Below are positions 1 to 6,472 of a stretch of 11,283 nucleotides of DNA, one piece after another (position 1 is the stretch's first letter; each line of letters opens with the position of its first letter). The notes beneath the pieces were generated by a model. The model saw only the letters and a list, made by a program, of their open reading frames with translations, made no database searches and had not been told where the DNA came from. The stretch is from the NCBI GenBank assembly GCA_027295745.1, contig JAPUKI010000276.1:1-11283 (forward strand), given 5' to 3'. Source of the DNA: Acidobacteriota bacterium. GTDB lineage: Bacteria; Acidobacteriota; UBA6911; RPQK01; JADFOI01. Position numbers and translations under genes: made by a program.

Positions 1-198
1 TTCTGGTTGGAAAACAGGGAGACCCGATTGCTCGGCCAGGACCTTGACGGGAGACGGGGTGAGCTTCTGTCCTCGTCCAGCCGGCCGATCCGGCTGAGTA
101 ATCACTCCCACCAACTCGTAGTCATGATTGGTGAGAGTCAAAAGTGCCTGGAGGGAAGGTACGGCAAATCCTGGTGTTCCCAGGAACAGCACTCGCAT
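1..198 (-). CDS. fmt: Methionyl-tRNA formyltransferase, N-terminal 66 codons (cut by window edge)
   Basis: Fmt transfers a formyl group from 10-formyl-tetrahydrofolate to Met-tRNAfMet in the cytoplasm, so that translation can start with formyl-methionine. Only the first 66 residues are in the window. They begin MRVLFLGTPGFAVPSL and continue to TQPDRPAGRGQKLTPSPVK (residues 34-52), both typical of the Rossmann-like formyltransferase domain of Fmt. The catalytic Asn/His/Asp region and the C-terminal tRNA-binding domain lie outside the window. The ATG at 198-196 shares one base with the TAA stop of def (TAATG), so translation is very likely coupled to def. The pairing with def is classic: Def removes the formyl group that Fmt adds. 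Identification is firm. Confidence 0.95.
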   Translation of the reverse strand, partial: MRVLFLGTPGFAVPSLQALLTLTNHDYELVGVITQPDRPAGRGQKLTPSPVKVLAEQSGLPVFQPE

Positions 199-707
199 TA
201 CCATTCTCCGGCGCGAATGAGCTTCCGGATCTTCCTTTTGATCAAATCTCGCTTCAAAACCGAAAGGCGATTCAGGTAGAGCATTCCATCCAAGTGATCA
301 ATCTCATGACAAAAGGCTCGTGCCAGGAGGCCTTCTGCGTCTATCTCTTGGGGATTGCCCTCCAGGTCCTGGCCGGTCACATGAATTCTACTGGGTCGCT
401 CAACAAGGGCCGTGAAACCTGGAACACTGAGACATCCCTCCTCGGCTTCCTGAGTCCCTTCCTGTTCAGTAACCTCTGGGTTGGTGAGAATCAACTGATG
501 ACCTGTTTCTTCCCCTCCCGAGATGTCGAGCACAATCAAGCGAAGGTTGACCCCCACCTGAGGGGCCGCCAGACCGATACCGGGAGCGGCATACATGGTT
601 TCCAGCATATCTTGCGCCAGGGTCCTTATCTCCTCGTCAACCCGGTCAATAGAAGTGCTTTGGGTTTGAAGCTCGGGAGCACCGTATTTCAAGATGGGTC
701 GGATCAT
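198..707 (-). CDS. def: Peptide deformylase
   Basis: This 169-aa metalloenzyme removes the N-formyl group from nascent proteins at the ribosome exit. All three family motifs are present: GIGLAAPQVG (residues 43-52, with Gln50), EGCLSVPG (90-97, Cys92 a metal ligand) and HEIDH (134-138, two His ligands and catalytic Glu135). The length and the motif II form EGCLS match bacterial type I deformylases. The ATG at 707-705 directly follows the aroC stop (TGA then ATG, no spacer), and its own stop overlaps the fmt start, so aroC-def-fmt is one transcription unit. The C-terminal tail (about residues 151-166) is basic and helical, as in the E. coli enzyme where this helix contacts the ribosome. A 201-codon frame on the opposite strand is only a shadow. 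Confidence 0.97.
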   Translation of the reverse strand: MIRPILKYGAPELQTQSTSIDRVDEEIRTLAQDMLETMYAAPGIGLAAPQVGVNLRLIVLDISGGEETGHQLILTNPEVTEQEGTQEAEEGCLSVPGFTALVERPSRIHVTGQDLEGNPQEIDAEGLLARAFCHEIDHLDGMLYLNRLSVLKRDLIKRKIRKLIRAGEW

Positions 708-1877
708 TCACATTTCTCTGAGAGTGTTACGGTAATTCTTCAGATTTGACTGGATTTCTCCTACCGTGTCCCCACCAAATTTCTCTTGCACGGCCTGGGC
801 CAGAACGATGGTCACCATGGCTTCGCCGATGACTCCCGCCGCCGGAACTATACAGGTATCGGAACGCTCATACTGAGCTTTGAACGGTTCCTTCGTTTGA
901 AAATCGACCGACATCAGCGGCCGCCTCAAGGTGGGAATCGGCTTGACAATTCCACGCACGATGATTTCCTCACCGTTTGATGTACCTCCCTCAATCCCGC
1001 CAGCACGATTGGTCTTCCGATAGAATTCTCGAGTCTCCCCATCATAAAAAATCTCATCGTGAAACTGGCTTCCATAGGGATCCGACCCCAGTCCACTTCC
1101 GACTTCCACCCCTTTAAGGGCATTAATCGACATGATGGCCTGGGCCAGCCTGCCATCCAACTTCCGATCCCAGTGAACATAGCTCCCCAGACCGGGAGGA
1201 ACACCCGTCGCCCGGACCTCGAAGGTTCCTCCAATCGTATCCCCTTTCTCGATGGCCTTATCGACAGCTTCTTTCATGGCTTCATCCAGCGAGGGATCAC
1301 AGCAACGCATCTCGGATGACTCAATTTGCGGGATGAGATCACTTGAAACCTTCTCCAGCTGCTCGGGGGAGACTCGAACTTCCTTGATGGAAACCACATG
1401 GCTGTAAATCTGTATCCCCAACTCCCTGAGCAAGAGCTTACAGAAGGCGCCCACCGCCACGCGGGAGGTTGTTTCGCGAGCGCTCGATCGTTCCAGGACG
1501 TTCCGCATGTCGTCCAATTGATATTTCAATGCCCCCACCAGATCGGCATGGCCTGGCCGAGGGCGCGTAACCCGGCGTTCTTTCGCCCCTTCAGGATTCG
1601 GCTCGGGTGACATGATGTCCGACCAGTTCACCCAATCTCGGTTCTGCACCAGGAAGGCGATGGGAGATCCGAGGGTATAGCCATGTCTCACCCCGGAGTA
1701 AATCTCAATCTGATCGCTCTCTATCTTCATGCGGGCTCCCCGACCATACCCTCCCATTCGCCGTTTGAGGTCAGAATTGATAAAGGAGATATCCACAGGT
1801 ACATTGGCGGGAAAGCCTTCAATAATGGAGACTAGTCCCTTGCCGTGTGATTCTCCTGAGGTTAAGAAGCGAAGCAT
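708..1877 (-). CDS. aroC: Chorismate synthase
   Basis: AroC catalyses the last shikimate-pathway step, 5-enolpyruvylshikimate-3-phosphate to chorismate, using reduced FMN. The protein is 389 aa. It starts MLRFLTSGESHG, holding the first signature with His11. It continues with GGYGRGARM (42-50), HGYTLGSPI (65-73), RPGHADLVGALKY (107-119, second catalytic His110), SSARET (131-136) and AGGIEGGTSNG (292-302, FMN/phosphate region). The length is that of the longer, Gram-positive-like AroC form. I place the start at ATG 1877-1875; a TTG one codon upstream is in frame but less likely because homologues begin MLRF. No clear Shine-Dalgarno precedes it. It is the first gene of aroC-def-fmt and diverges from mlaE across a 74-bp gap. 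Confidence 0.96.
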   Translation of the reverse strand: MLRFLTSGESHGKGLVSIIEGFPANVPVDISFINSDLKRRMGGYGRGARMKIESDQIEIYSGVRHGYTLGSPIAFLVQNRDWVNWSDIMSPEPNPEGAKERRVTRPRPGHADLVGALKYQLDDMRNVLERSSARETTSRVAVGAFCKLLLRELGIQIYSHVVSIKEVRVSPEQLEKVSSDLIPQIESSEMRCCDPSLDEAMKEAVDKAIEKGDTIGGTFEVRATGVPPGLGSYVHWDRKLDGRLAQAIMSINALKGVEVGSGLGSDPYGSQFHDEIFYDGETREFYRKTNRAGGIEGGTSNGEEIIVRGIVKPIPTLRRPLMSVDFQTKEPFKAQYERSDTCIVPAAGVIGEAMVTIVLAQAVQEKFGGDTVGEIQSNLKNYRNTLREM

Positions 1878-1900
1878 CAATTAAGTTTAGCACTAAAATA

Positions 1901-1919
1901 GGACTCAATAGTTGAGCCC
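1901..1919. promoter_or_regulatory. Divergent aroC/mlaE regulatory gap with an imperfect 8-bp dyad
   Basis: The 74 bases between the two divergent start codons are AT-richer than the flanks. They hold a dyad, GGACTCAA-TAG-TTGAGCCC, with 7 of 8 bases matching, which could be an operator. On the plus strand TACAAT at 1936-1941 resembles a -10 box, with TTGAGC at 1912-1917 as a weak -35 (18-bp spacer) overlapping the right dyad arm. This would leave a very short mlaE leader. On the minus strand TTGAAA lies at about 1921-1926 without a convincing -10. These are pattern matches only, and the site is low confidence. Confidence 0.3.
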
Positions 1920-1951
1920 GTTTTCAACCTCAGACTACAATACCGGAGCAC

Positions 1952-2710
1952 ATGAACTTTTTCTATAAGGGCATTTACGAAATCCAAGAATTCACCCTGT
2001 TGTCTTTCCGTGCCATCAGGAGTCTTTTCCACAAACCCCGCTATTTTGAAGACATCCTCCTGCAGATGGACGCTATTGGCACTGGATCTGTTCTCATCGT
2101 CATGCTGACCGGCTTTTTTACAGGCGGCGTCCTGGCCCTTCAATCCGCCAAGTCCCTGAAGTCTTTCGGTGCCGTGAACCTGACCGGACAACTGGTTGCC
2201 CTTTCCCTGGTCAGGGAATTGGGACCGGTCCTGACGGCCTTAATGGTGGCCGGTCGCGTGGGGGCTGGGATTGCCTCCCAACTGGGCTCAATGGTGGTGA
2301 CTCAGCAAATTGACGCCATGCGGGCGCTGGGAACTGACCCCATCAAGAAACTAGTCGCTCCCCGTATGATCGCCACCACCACAATGCTTCCGCTACTCAC
2401 TGTGGTTGCCGATTTTTTCGGGTTGGTGGGAGGTTGGATTGTTTCGTTTTACACCCTCCGACTCAACACAGCTCTTTACTGGAATACGGGATTGCGCTCG
2501 CTTTCGTACACTGATGCTCTCGAAGGGTTGATCAAGCCGGTGGTTTTTGGGTTTATTATTGGAATGATTGGCTGTTATTTCGGATTAAACACGACAGGAG
2601 GAACCCGTGGTGTCGGTCAGTCCACGACACAAGCCGTGGTCACTGCATCCATCCTTGTGATCATTGCGGACTTTTTTGTGAGCAAGGTCATTCTGGAGTT
2701 CAGATATTGA
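1952..2710 (+). CDS. mlaE: MlaE-type ABC permease of an MCE phospholipid transporter
   Basis: This 252-aa inner-membrane permease belongs to the MlaE/YrbE family, which with MlaF and an MCE protein moves phospholipids between the membranes. An amphipathic N-terminal segment (about 1-40) precedes a hydrophobic core with about five membrane spans. Family hallmarks are RELGPVLTALMVAGRVGA (88-105), QIDAMRALGTDP (119-130) and GCYFGLNTTGGTRGVGQSTT (207-226). The usual glutamates of the 'AELGTMRVTEQIDAL' motif are glutamines here (ASQLG, TQQID), a mild departure from proteobacterial MlaE. The ATG at 1952 is the first possible in-frame start after a stop at 1913; GGAG lies just 3 nt upstream, which is close spacing. 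The gene ends in a 4-base TTGA overlap with mlaF, so the two are translationally coupled. Confidence 0.93.
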   Translation: MNFFYKGIYEIQEFTLLSFRAIRSLFHKPRYFEDILLQMDAIGTGSVLIVMLTGFFTGGVLALQSAKSLKSFGAVNLTGQLVALSLVRELGPVLTALMVAGRVGAGIASQLGSMVVTQQIDAMRALGTDPIKKLVAPRMIATTTMLPLLTVVADFFGLVGGWIVSFYTLRLNTALYWNTGLRSLSYTDALEGLIKPVVFGFIIGMIGCYFGLNTTGGTRGVGQSTTQAVVTASILVIIADFFVSKVILEFRY

Positions 2711-3504
2711 GTGCTATACGCTTTGAAAATGTGTGTAAATCCTTCGACGAAAAAGTGGTGCTGCGGGACTTCAGCATGGAGGTCCAGCCAGGTGAAACAA
2801 AGGTGATGTTAGGCGGAGGTGGGTCAGGGAAAACCACTATCCTGAAGATGGTATTGGGTTTGGTGAAACCTGATTCGGGCCGAATATTCGTGGAGGATCA
2901 GGAAATCACCTCTTTAACAGAAGCAGAACTGATGCCGATTCGCAAGAAAATTGGTATGGTTTTCCAGGAGGGCGCACTCTTTGACTCGCTTACCGTGGGT
3001 GAGAACATCGCTTATCGAATGCGGGAGGACGGAACTTGCAGTGAAGAGGAACAAGAAGAGACTGTCCGACAGTTACTGGGTTTCGTTGAACTGAGAGATG
3101 CGATGGACAAGTTTCCTGCGGAGCTTTCGGGGGGGATGATGCGTCGAGTTGGAATCGCTAGAGCTCTGGTTGGAAATCCCCCCATTCTCCTGTACGACGC
3201 CCCTACCGCAGGCTTGGACCCTATTACAGCCCGCACCATTTGCGAATTGGTCATCAAGTTGCGTGACCTGGAAGGGGTCGCTTCTATCTTTGTGACCCAC
3301 GACCTCAAGGCCGCCAAAACACTGGCCAGTGAATTCGCTGAGGCTCAACCCAATGGCGAGGTGGTCTTCAAAAGCGAGGAGGAGAACCTTTGTCTGGTAA
3401 ACACTCACTTCGTGATGCTCAAGGATGGGACCGTTCTTTTCGAGGGGACCGACGAAACCCTGAGAAATGTCAACAATGAATACATCCAGGATTTCTTGAC
3501 TTAA
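2707..3504 (+). CDS. mlaF: MlaF-type ABC ATPase, catalytic glutamate replaced by alanine
   Basis: This is the cytoplasmic ATPase that should power MlaE. Seen in the 265 residues are Walker A GGGGSGKT (36-43), Q-loop Gln87 (VFQEGALFDSLTVGEN), signature LSGGMMRRVGIARAL (140-154), Walker B ILLYD (160-164), D-loop AGLD (168-171) and H-loop VTHD with His198. The residue after the Walker B aspartate is Ala165 (GAC GCC CCT) where nearly all active ABC ATPases have Glu. After the H-loop there is an extra stretch of about 20 residues (211-233) before the usual VMLKDGTVLFEGT end. The start is TTG at 2707-2709, overlapping the mlaE TGA; GGAG about 8 nt upstream supports it, and no better start exists nearby. 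Family assignment is firm; activity is an open question. Confidence 0.92.
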   Translation: MSAIRFENVCKSFDEKVVLRDFSMEVQPGETKVMLGGGGSGKTTILKMVLGLVKPDSGRIFVEDQEITSLTEAELMPIRKKIGMVFQEGALFDSLTVGENIAYRMREDGTCSEEEQEETVRQLLGFVELRDAMDKFPAELSGGMMRRVGIARALVGNPPILLYDAPTAGLDPITARTICELVIKLRDLEGVASIFVTHDLKAAKTLASEFAEAQPNGEVVFKSEEENLCLVNTHFVMLKDGTVLFEGTDETLRNVNNEYIQDFLT

Positions 3505-3510
3505 GAAATA

Positions 3511-3543
3511 TCGTACCTTTCTCAGTGGCTGAGAAAGGTACGA
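3511..3543 (+). promoter_or_regulatory. Perfect 15-bp hairpin in the mlaF-mlaD gap
   Basis: Bases 3511-3525 and 3529-3543 are exact inverted repeats separated by the 3-nt loop TGG. The hairpin begins 6 nt after the mlaF stop and ends 8 nt before the mlaD Shine-Dalgarno GAGGA (3552-3556). There is no run of T after the stem, so it does not look like an intrinsic terminator. An intra-operon RNA processing or stability element that sets the ratio of MlaF to MlaD is the likeliest role, which is inference. Partial termination is the alternative. Confidence 0.7.
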
Positions 3544-3562
3544 ATCAATGTGAGGAACAATC

Positions 3563-4939
3563 ATGAAAGCAAGGGGAACACTGAGTCTTGCAGAGCTAAA
3601 AGTGGGAATCTTCGTCCTGGTCACCTGTAGCATTCTGGCTTTAGCAATCTTCACGATTGGGACCCAGGTGGGCTTGCTCGAGGATACCTTTTACGCGAGA
3701 ACTTACCTGAACAACGTTTCCGGACTGAAACCCGGAGACATCGTGCTCCTTTCCGGCATGGAAGTGGGCAATGTCATTGACGTTTACATCTCGGATGCCG
3801 ACGACATACCTGCCACCGAGTCCAATCAGAGACTCCTGAGCCAGATAGAGGACTGGACCCAACAAGCAGAAGAGCTCCAACAGGAAATCTCCACAACGGA
3901 GGAGAACCTGCGCCGCCTGAAGGAGGAATATGATCAAGCGGCCCAGCAATACGGTGAAGACGTGGAAGACCTGGAAGAGCAGGTTGAAAACCAGAGGGCC
4001 GATCTTGACCTGATCCAGACCAGTATTGGAAAGGCCCAAGGGAATCTGCAAAACATCATCGTTTCCGCCCAGATCAAGGAAGAGTTTCGCGACTGGATCA
4101 AGAGGGACAGTAAAATCTCATTAGGCTCTATCGGGTTACTGGGAGACAAATACATCGAGATCTCCCTGGGACGGGGGACTGAGCCTCCCCTGGTGGTAAC
4201 TGAGGTATCCGAAGGGTGGTTAGGATCTTCCACCCGTGAAGTGGTCCTGGTCACGGGTACAACTCAGCCCGGGTTCCAGGAGTTGATCACAGGTGCTGAT
4301 GACGCTCTGTCCAACTTGTCACTACTCTCTGAGAAAGTGAATGATATCCTGTCTCCGCTCTCCGCGGGTGAAGGCAGCCTAGGCGAATTCCTCAGTGACA
4401 AGTCCTTTTACGAGAACCTCAGCCAGGCCGTCCTCAAGGCCGGCCGAACAGTTGACGAGGCCACCCAACTCATCCGGGACTTCAGAACGGGTGAAGGAGC
4501 TGTGGCCCTCCTGGTTCAGGAGCGGGAGGTCTATGATAAGATCAGCTCAGCAACAGGTCACCTGCAAGAAGTCTTGGCCCAAATTGACCGGGGAGAGGGG
4601 TCTTTGGGTAGATTTATCAACGATCCTTCCGTTTTTGAAGAGACTGAAAGATTGGTGGGGAATATCGAGCGTATCACTCGACGAATGGATCTCGGTGACG
4701 GAACATTAGGTAAGTTGTCTAAGGATGATCAGCTTTACCAGAATTTAGACCAATCGCTGGAGAAATTTGCGGCCTTTGTCAACGACATTCAAGAGGGAAA
4801 GGGCAGTTTAGGCCGCCTAGCCCAAGACGAGCAACTGTACGAGAATTTGAGCCAGGTTTCTGCGGAAATGGTGAAGTTGCTCTACGATTTCCGTCAAAAC
4901 CCGAAAGAGTTTTTAACCATAAAACTCGAACTCTTTTAG
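3563..4939 (+). CDS. mlaD: MlaD-like MCE-domain protein with inserted coiled coil and C-terminal repeats
   Basis: This 458-aa protein is the periplasmic substrate-binding subunit expected to partner MlaE and MlaF. A single N-terminal membrane anchor (about 11-33, LKVGIFVLVTCSILALAIF) leads into an MCE domain. The domain's first half is NNVSGLKPGDIVLLSGMEVG (50-69) and its second half is KISLGSIGLLGDKYIEISLG (184-203). Between them, at about 79-163, is a charged Gln/Glu/Leu-rich helical stretch with coiled-coil character, absent from classical MlaD. After residue 265 come five copies of a 'GxGSLGxLxxDxxLYxNL' repeat starting at 269, 310, 344, 378 and 412. The last three intervals are exactly 34 residues, and the end is FRQNPKEFLTIKLELF. 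The ATG is supported by GAGGA 6 nt upstream. It lies 58 nt after mlaF, with a hairpin between them. MCE identity is firm; the substrate is unknown. Confidence 0.9.
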   Translation: MKARGTLSLAELKVGIFVLVTCSILALAIFTIGTQVGLLEDTFYARTYLNNVSGLKPGDIVLLSGMEVGNVIDVYISDADDIPATESNQRLLSQIEDWTQQAEELQQEISTTEENLRRLKEEYDQAAQQYGEDVEDLEEQVENQRADLDLIQTSIGKAQGNLQNIIVSAQIKEEFRDWIKRDSKISLGSIGLLGDKYIEISLGRGTEPPLVVTEVSEGWLGSSTREVVLVTGTTQPGFQELITGADDALSNLSLLSEKVNDILSPLSAGEGSLGEFLSDKSFYENLSQAVLKAGRTVDEATQLIRDFRTGEGAVALLVQEREVYDKISSATGHLQEVLAQIDRGEGSLGRFINDPSVFEETERLVGNIERITRRMDLGDGTLGKLSKDDQLYQNLDQSLEKFAAFVNDIQEGKGSLGRLAQDEQLYENLSQVSAEMVKLLYDFRQNPKEFLTIKLELF

Positions 4940-4951
4940 AGATCTCAAGGA

Positions 4952-5641
4952 ATGATTTCCGAAAGAATTGGTGAGAGCGCCCAAGCTACCCTTCGAGCAA
5001 TCGTCAAAACACTTACATTTCTTCGCATCAATCCCAATCACCTCACTATCCTGGGATTTGTCCTGAGCATTGTCACAGCCTATGCCTTCGCCCGGGGTCG
5101 CTTCTGGACCGCTGGAGTCATTTTGATCATGGCAGGGCTCTTTGACATGGTTGATGGAATGGTGGCACGGAGCACTCACTCGGAAACCCCGTTCGGCGCT
5201 TTCTTTGATTCAGTAATGGATCGATACTCGGATCTCATCATGTATCTGGGGCTGATCATCTGGTATGGCCATCAGGATCGGCTGACATACGTTGTTTTGG
5301 TGGGTGTGGTCATGATGGGATCTGTCATGACAAGTTACACTCGAGCCCGAGCAGAATCTCTCATTCCTCGCTGCCAGGTCGGCTTCTTAGAGCGACCCGA
5401 GAGGATTGTTCTTCTCATCATCGGTTCTTTTTACTATATGGAGCCGGTAGTCTGGGTCATTGCCTTCCTCTCAAACTGGACCGTTGTTCATCGGATTCTC
5501 TACACACGGGCCCGCATGAGTGGCCTACCCTCCTGGGTCGTTGCTCCTGAGAAGCGGGAGGAGGAAGAAGGAGAGGAAAGACAGGAGGCAGGAGGCAGGA
5601 GGCAGGAGACAGGAGACAACGTATCCATCGAGATCCCTTAG
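4952..5641 (+). CDS. CDP-alcohol phosphatidyltransferase family membrane enzyme
   Basis: Enzymes of this integral-membrane family transfer a phosphatidyl group from a CDP-lipid to an alcohol such as glycerol phosphate, serine or inositol phosphate. The full signature is present: D65-x2-D68-G69-x2-A72-R73-x8-G82-x3-D86-x3-D90, with all four catalytic or metal-binding aspartates. Several hydrophobic spans follow. SYTRARAES (128-136) and GFLERPERIVL (144-154) recall phosphatidylinositol-phosphate synthases, but headgroup specificity cannot be read with confidence. The ATG lies 12 nt after the mlaD stop, in the same frame, with AAGGA immediately before it, so it is probably the last gene of the mla operon. 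The final 30 or so residues (from 200) are low-complexity Glu/Arg/Gly and encoded by a purine-rich repeat; the enzyme core ends by about 195. Confidence 0.88.
   Translation: MISERIGESAQATLRAIVKTLTFLRINPNHLTILGFVLSIVTAYAFARGRFWTAGVILIMAGLFDMVDGMVARSTHSETPFGAFFDSVMDRYSDLIMYLGLIIWYGHQDRLTYVVLVGVVMMGSVMTSYTRARAESLIPRCQVGFLERPERIVLLIIGSFYYMEPVVWVIAFLSNWTVVHRILYTRARMSGLPSWVVAPEKREEEEGEERQEAGGRRQETGDNVSIEIP
5583..5617 (+). repeat. Five tandem copies of a 7-bp unit (AGGAGGC/AGGAGAC)
   Basis: Three copies of AGGAGGC (5583-5603) are followed by two of AGGAGAC (5604-5617). They sit at the end of a strongly purine-rich stretch that begins near 5548. The repeat lies inside the 3' end of the phosphatidyltransferase gene and encodes its odd EAGGRRQETGD tail. 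Because the unit is not a multiple of three, gain or loss of a copy would change the frame of the last few residues and the stop. Confidence 0.85.
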
Positions 5642-5696
5642 TGCTCACTTCCCTAAATACGATGACGTTGCGGCTGGATCTTGCTTCGTAAGAAGG

Positions 5697-6395
5697 CTAC
5701 CCCCCCACCACCGTCACATCCTTGGGCACCTTCAGCTCAAATCTCGACTTGGGAATCTTAGGGTTCAGATCAATGTCTTCGAAACGAATGAGCAAGTAGT
5801 CATGAGTGGGTTCCACCAGCTTTTGCTGGATGGGAACCCACAAGGTTGTGTCAATCCACAGCACGATCTGAGTAAAGTAAGCAGACAAAGTCTGTGATTT
5901 CGGGGTCAGCTCCAATGGATAAGCCTCACGACCTTCAATAATTTCCTTGGTTCCAAGCCGGATCTGGTAAGCCTCCTTCAGGGCTTTCTTATTGGAACCG
6001 AATCCTAGAAGGAGAAACTCCGCTCTGTCGCGTCTCTGACCTAAATCATATCTCTGCAACTGTTTGATCTTAGGCTGATAATAGAAGAGCTTTCCGTCAC
6101 CAATGATCAGCGTATTTTGTTGCGGCTTGGCGATGTCCCTGCGCAGGTAAATTTTGTCGTCTTCTTTCAAAAAGAGGAAATGGCCACTTTCACCCTGGTC
6201 GAACTCCTCTAAGATATCGGTCCATCTCTTCTGTGAAATCGATGAACTCATCGAACGGAGACCAGCCCCTCTTTGATCCATCTTGGTCAAAACCTGCTCC
6301 AGGGTGAGGGCTTCTGCACCCCCTGCTTGGAGGGGAGAACCAACACCGGCCAACAGCAGCAACCAAACAAGCGAGACCCTTTTGCAGAACTTCAC
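5697..6395 (-). CDS. lolA: LolA-like periplasmic lipoprotein carrier
   Basis: LolA takes outer-membrane lipoproteins from the LolCDE ABC transporter and carries them through the periplasm. This 232-aa protein has a signal peptide (MKFCKRVSLVWLLLLAGVGS, cleavage probably after LQA at 24). A LolA-fold pattern follows: an N-terminal helix LTLEQVLTKMD (30-40), strands with GHFLFLKEDDKIYLRRDI (71-88), TLIIGDGKLFYYQPK (95-109), and a late VLWIDTTLWVPIQQKL (178-193). The start is GTG at 6395-6393, supported by AGGAG 7 nt upstream. It ends VTVVGG just 55 bp from the convergent phosphatidyltransferase gene, with no obvious terminator between them. The broader outer-membrane lipoprotein-sorting family includes non-Lol members, so the exact cargo is inferred. 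A promoter-like pair lies upstream. Confidence 0.8.
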   Translation of the reverse strand: MKFCKRVSLVWLLLLAGVGSPLQAGGAEALTLEQVLTKMDQRGAGLRSMSSSISQKRWTDILEEFDQGESGHFLFLKEDDKIYLRRDIAKPQQNTLIIGDGKLFYYQPKIKQLQRYDLGQRRDRAEFLLLGFGSNKKALKEAYQIRLGTKEIIEGREAYPLELTPKSQTLSAYFTQIVLWIDTTLWVPIQQKLVEPTHDYLLIRFEDIDLNPKIPKSRFELKVPKDVTVVGG

Positions 6396-6444
6396 CGAGA
6401 AACTCCTCTTTTCTTCCCTATTTATTCCTTATTCATTCCTTCTC

Positions 6445-6472
6445 GTTATATAAGAGTACAATTATCAGTAAA
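6445..6472 (-). promoter_or_regulatory. Candidate sigma-70 promoter of lolA
   Basis: Read on the minus strand, TTTACT (6472-6467, 4 of 6 matches to TTGACA) and TATAAC (6450-6445, 5 of 6 matches to TATAAT) are 16 bp apart. They sit about 50 bp before the GTG start in an AT-rich leader. The -35 box touches the outer end of the palindromic element at 6472, so that element forms the sequence just upstream of the promoter. This is a pattern match only. Confidence 0.5.

Noticed and set aside
144..749. 201-codon plus-strand frame opposite def
   Set aside because: It lies antisense to a protein with all deformylase motifs, has no recognisable domain and no ribosome site; it is a shadow of def.
1877..2191. 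104-codon minus-strand frame ahead of aroC
   Set aside because: Antisense to mlaE, with charged low-information sequence; it merely runs into the aroC start.
3511..3543. Intrinsic terminator after mlaF
   Set aside because: The stem is long and perfect but no T-run follows, and mlaD with a good Shine-Dalgarno follows at once.
3073..3654. 193-codon minus-strand frame across the mlaF/mlaD junction
   Set aside because: Antisense to two well-supported genes and crosses the hairpin; no family resemblance.
5583..5617. CRISPR-like array
   Set aside because: Units of 7 bp are directly tandem with no spacers.
5642..5696. Terminator between the convergent phosphatidyltransferase and lolA genes
   Set aside because: Only a stem of about 4-5 bp could be found; nothing convincing.
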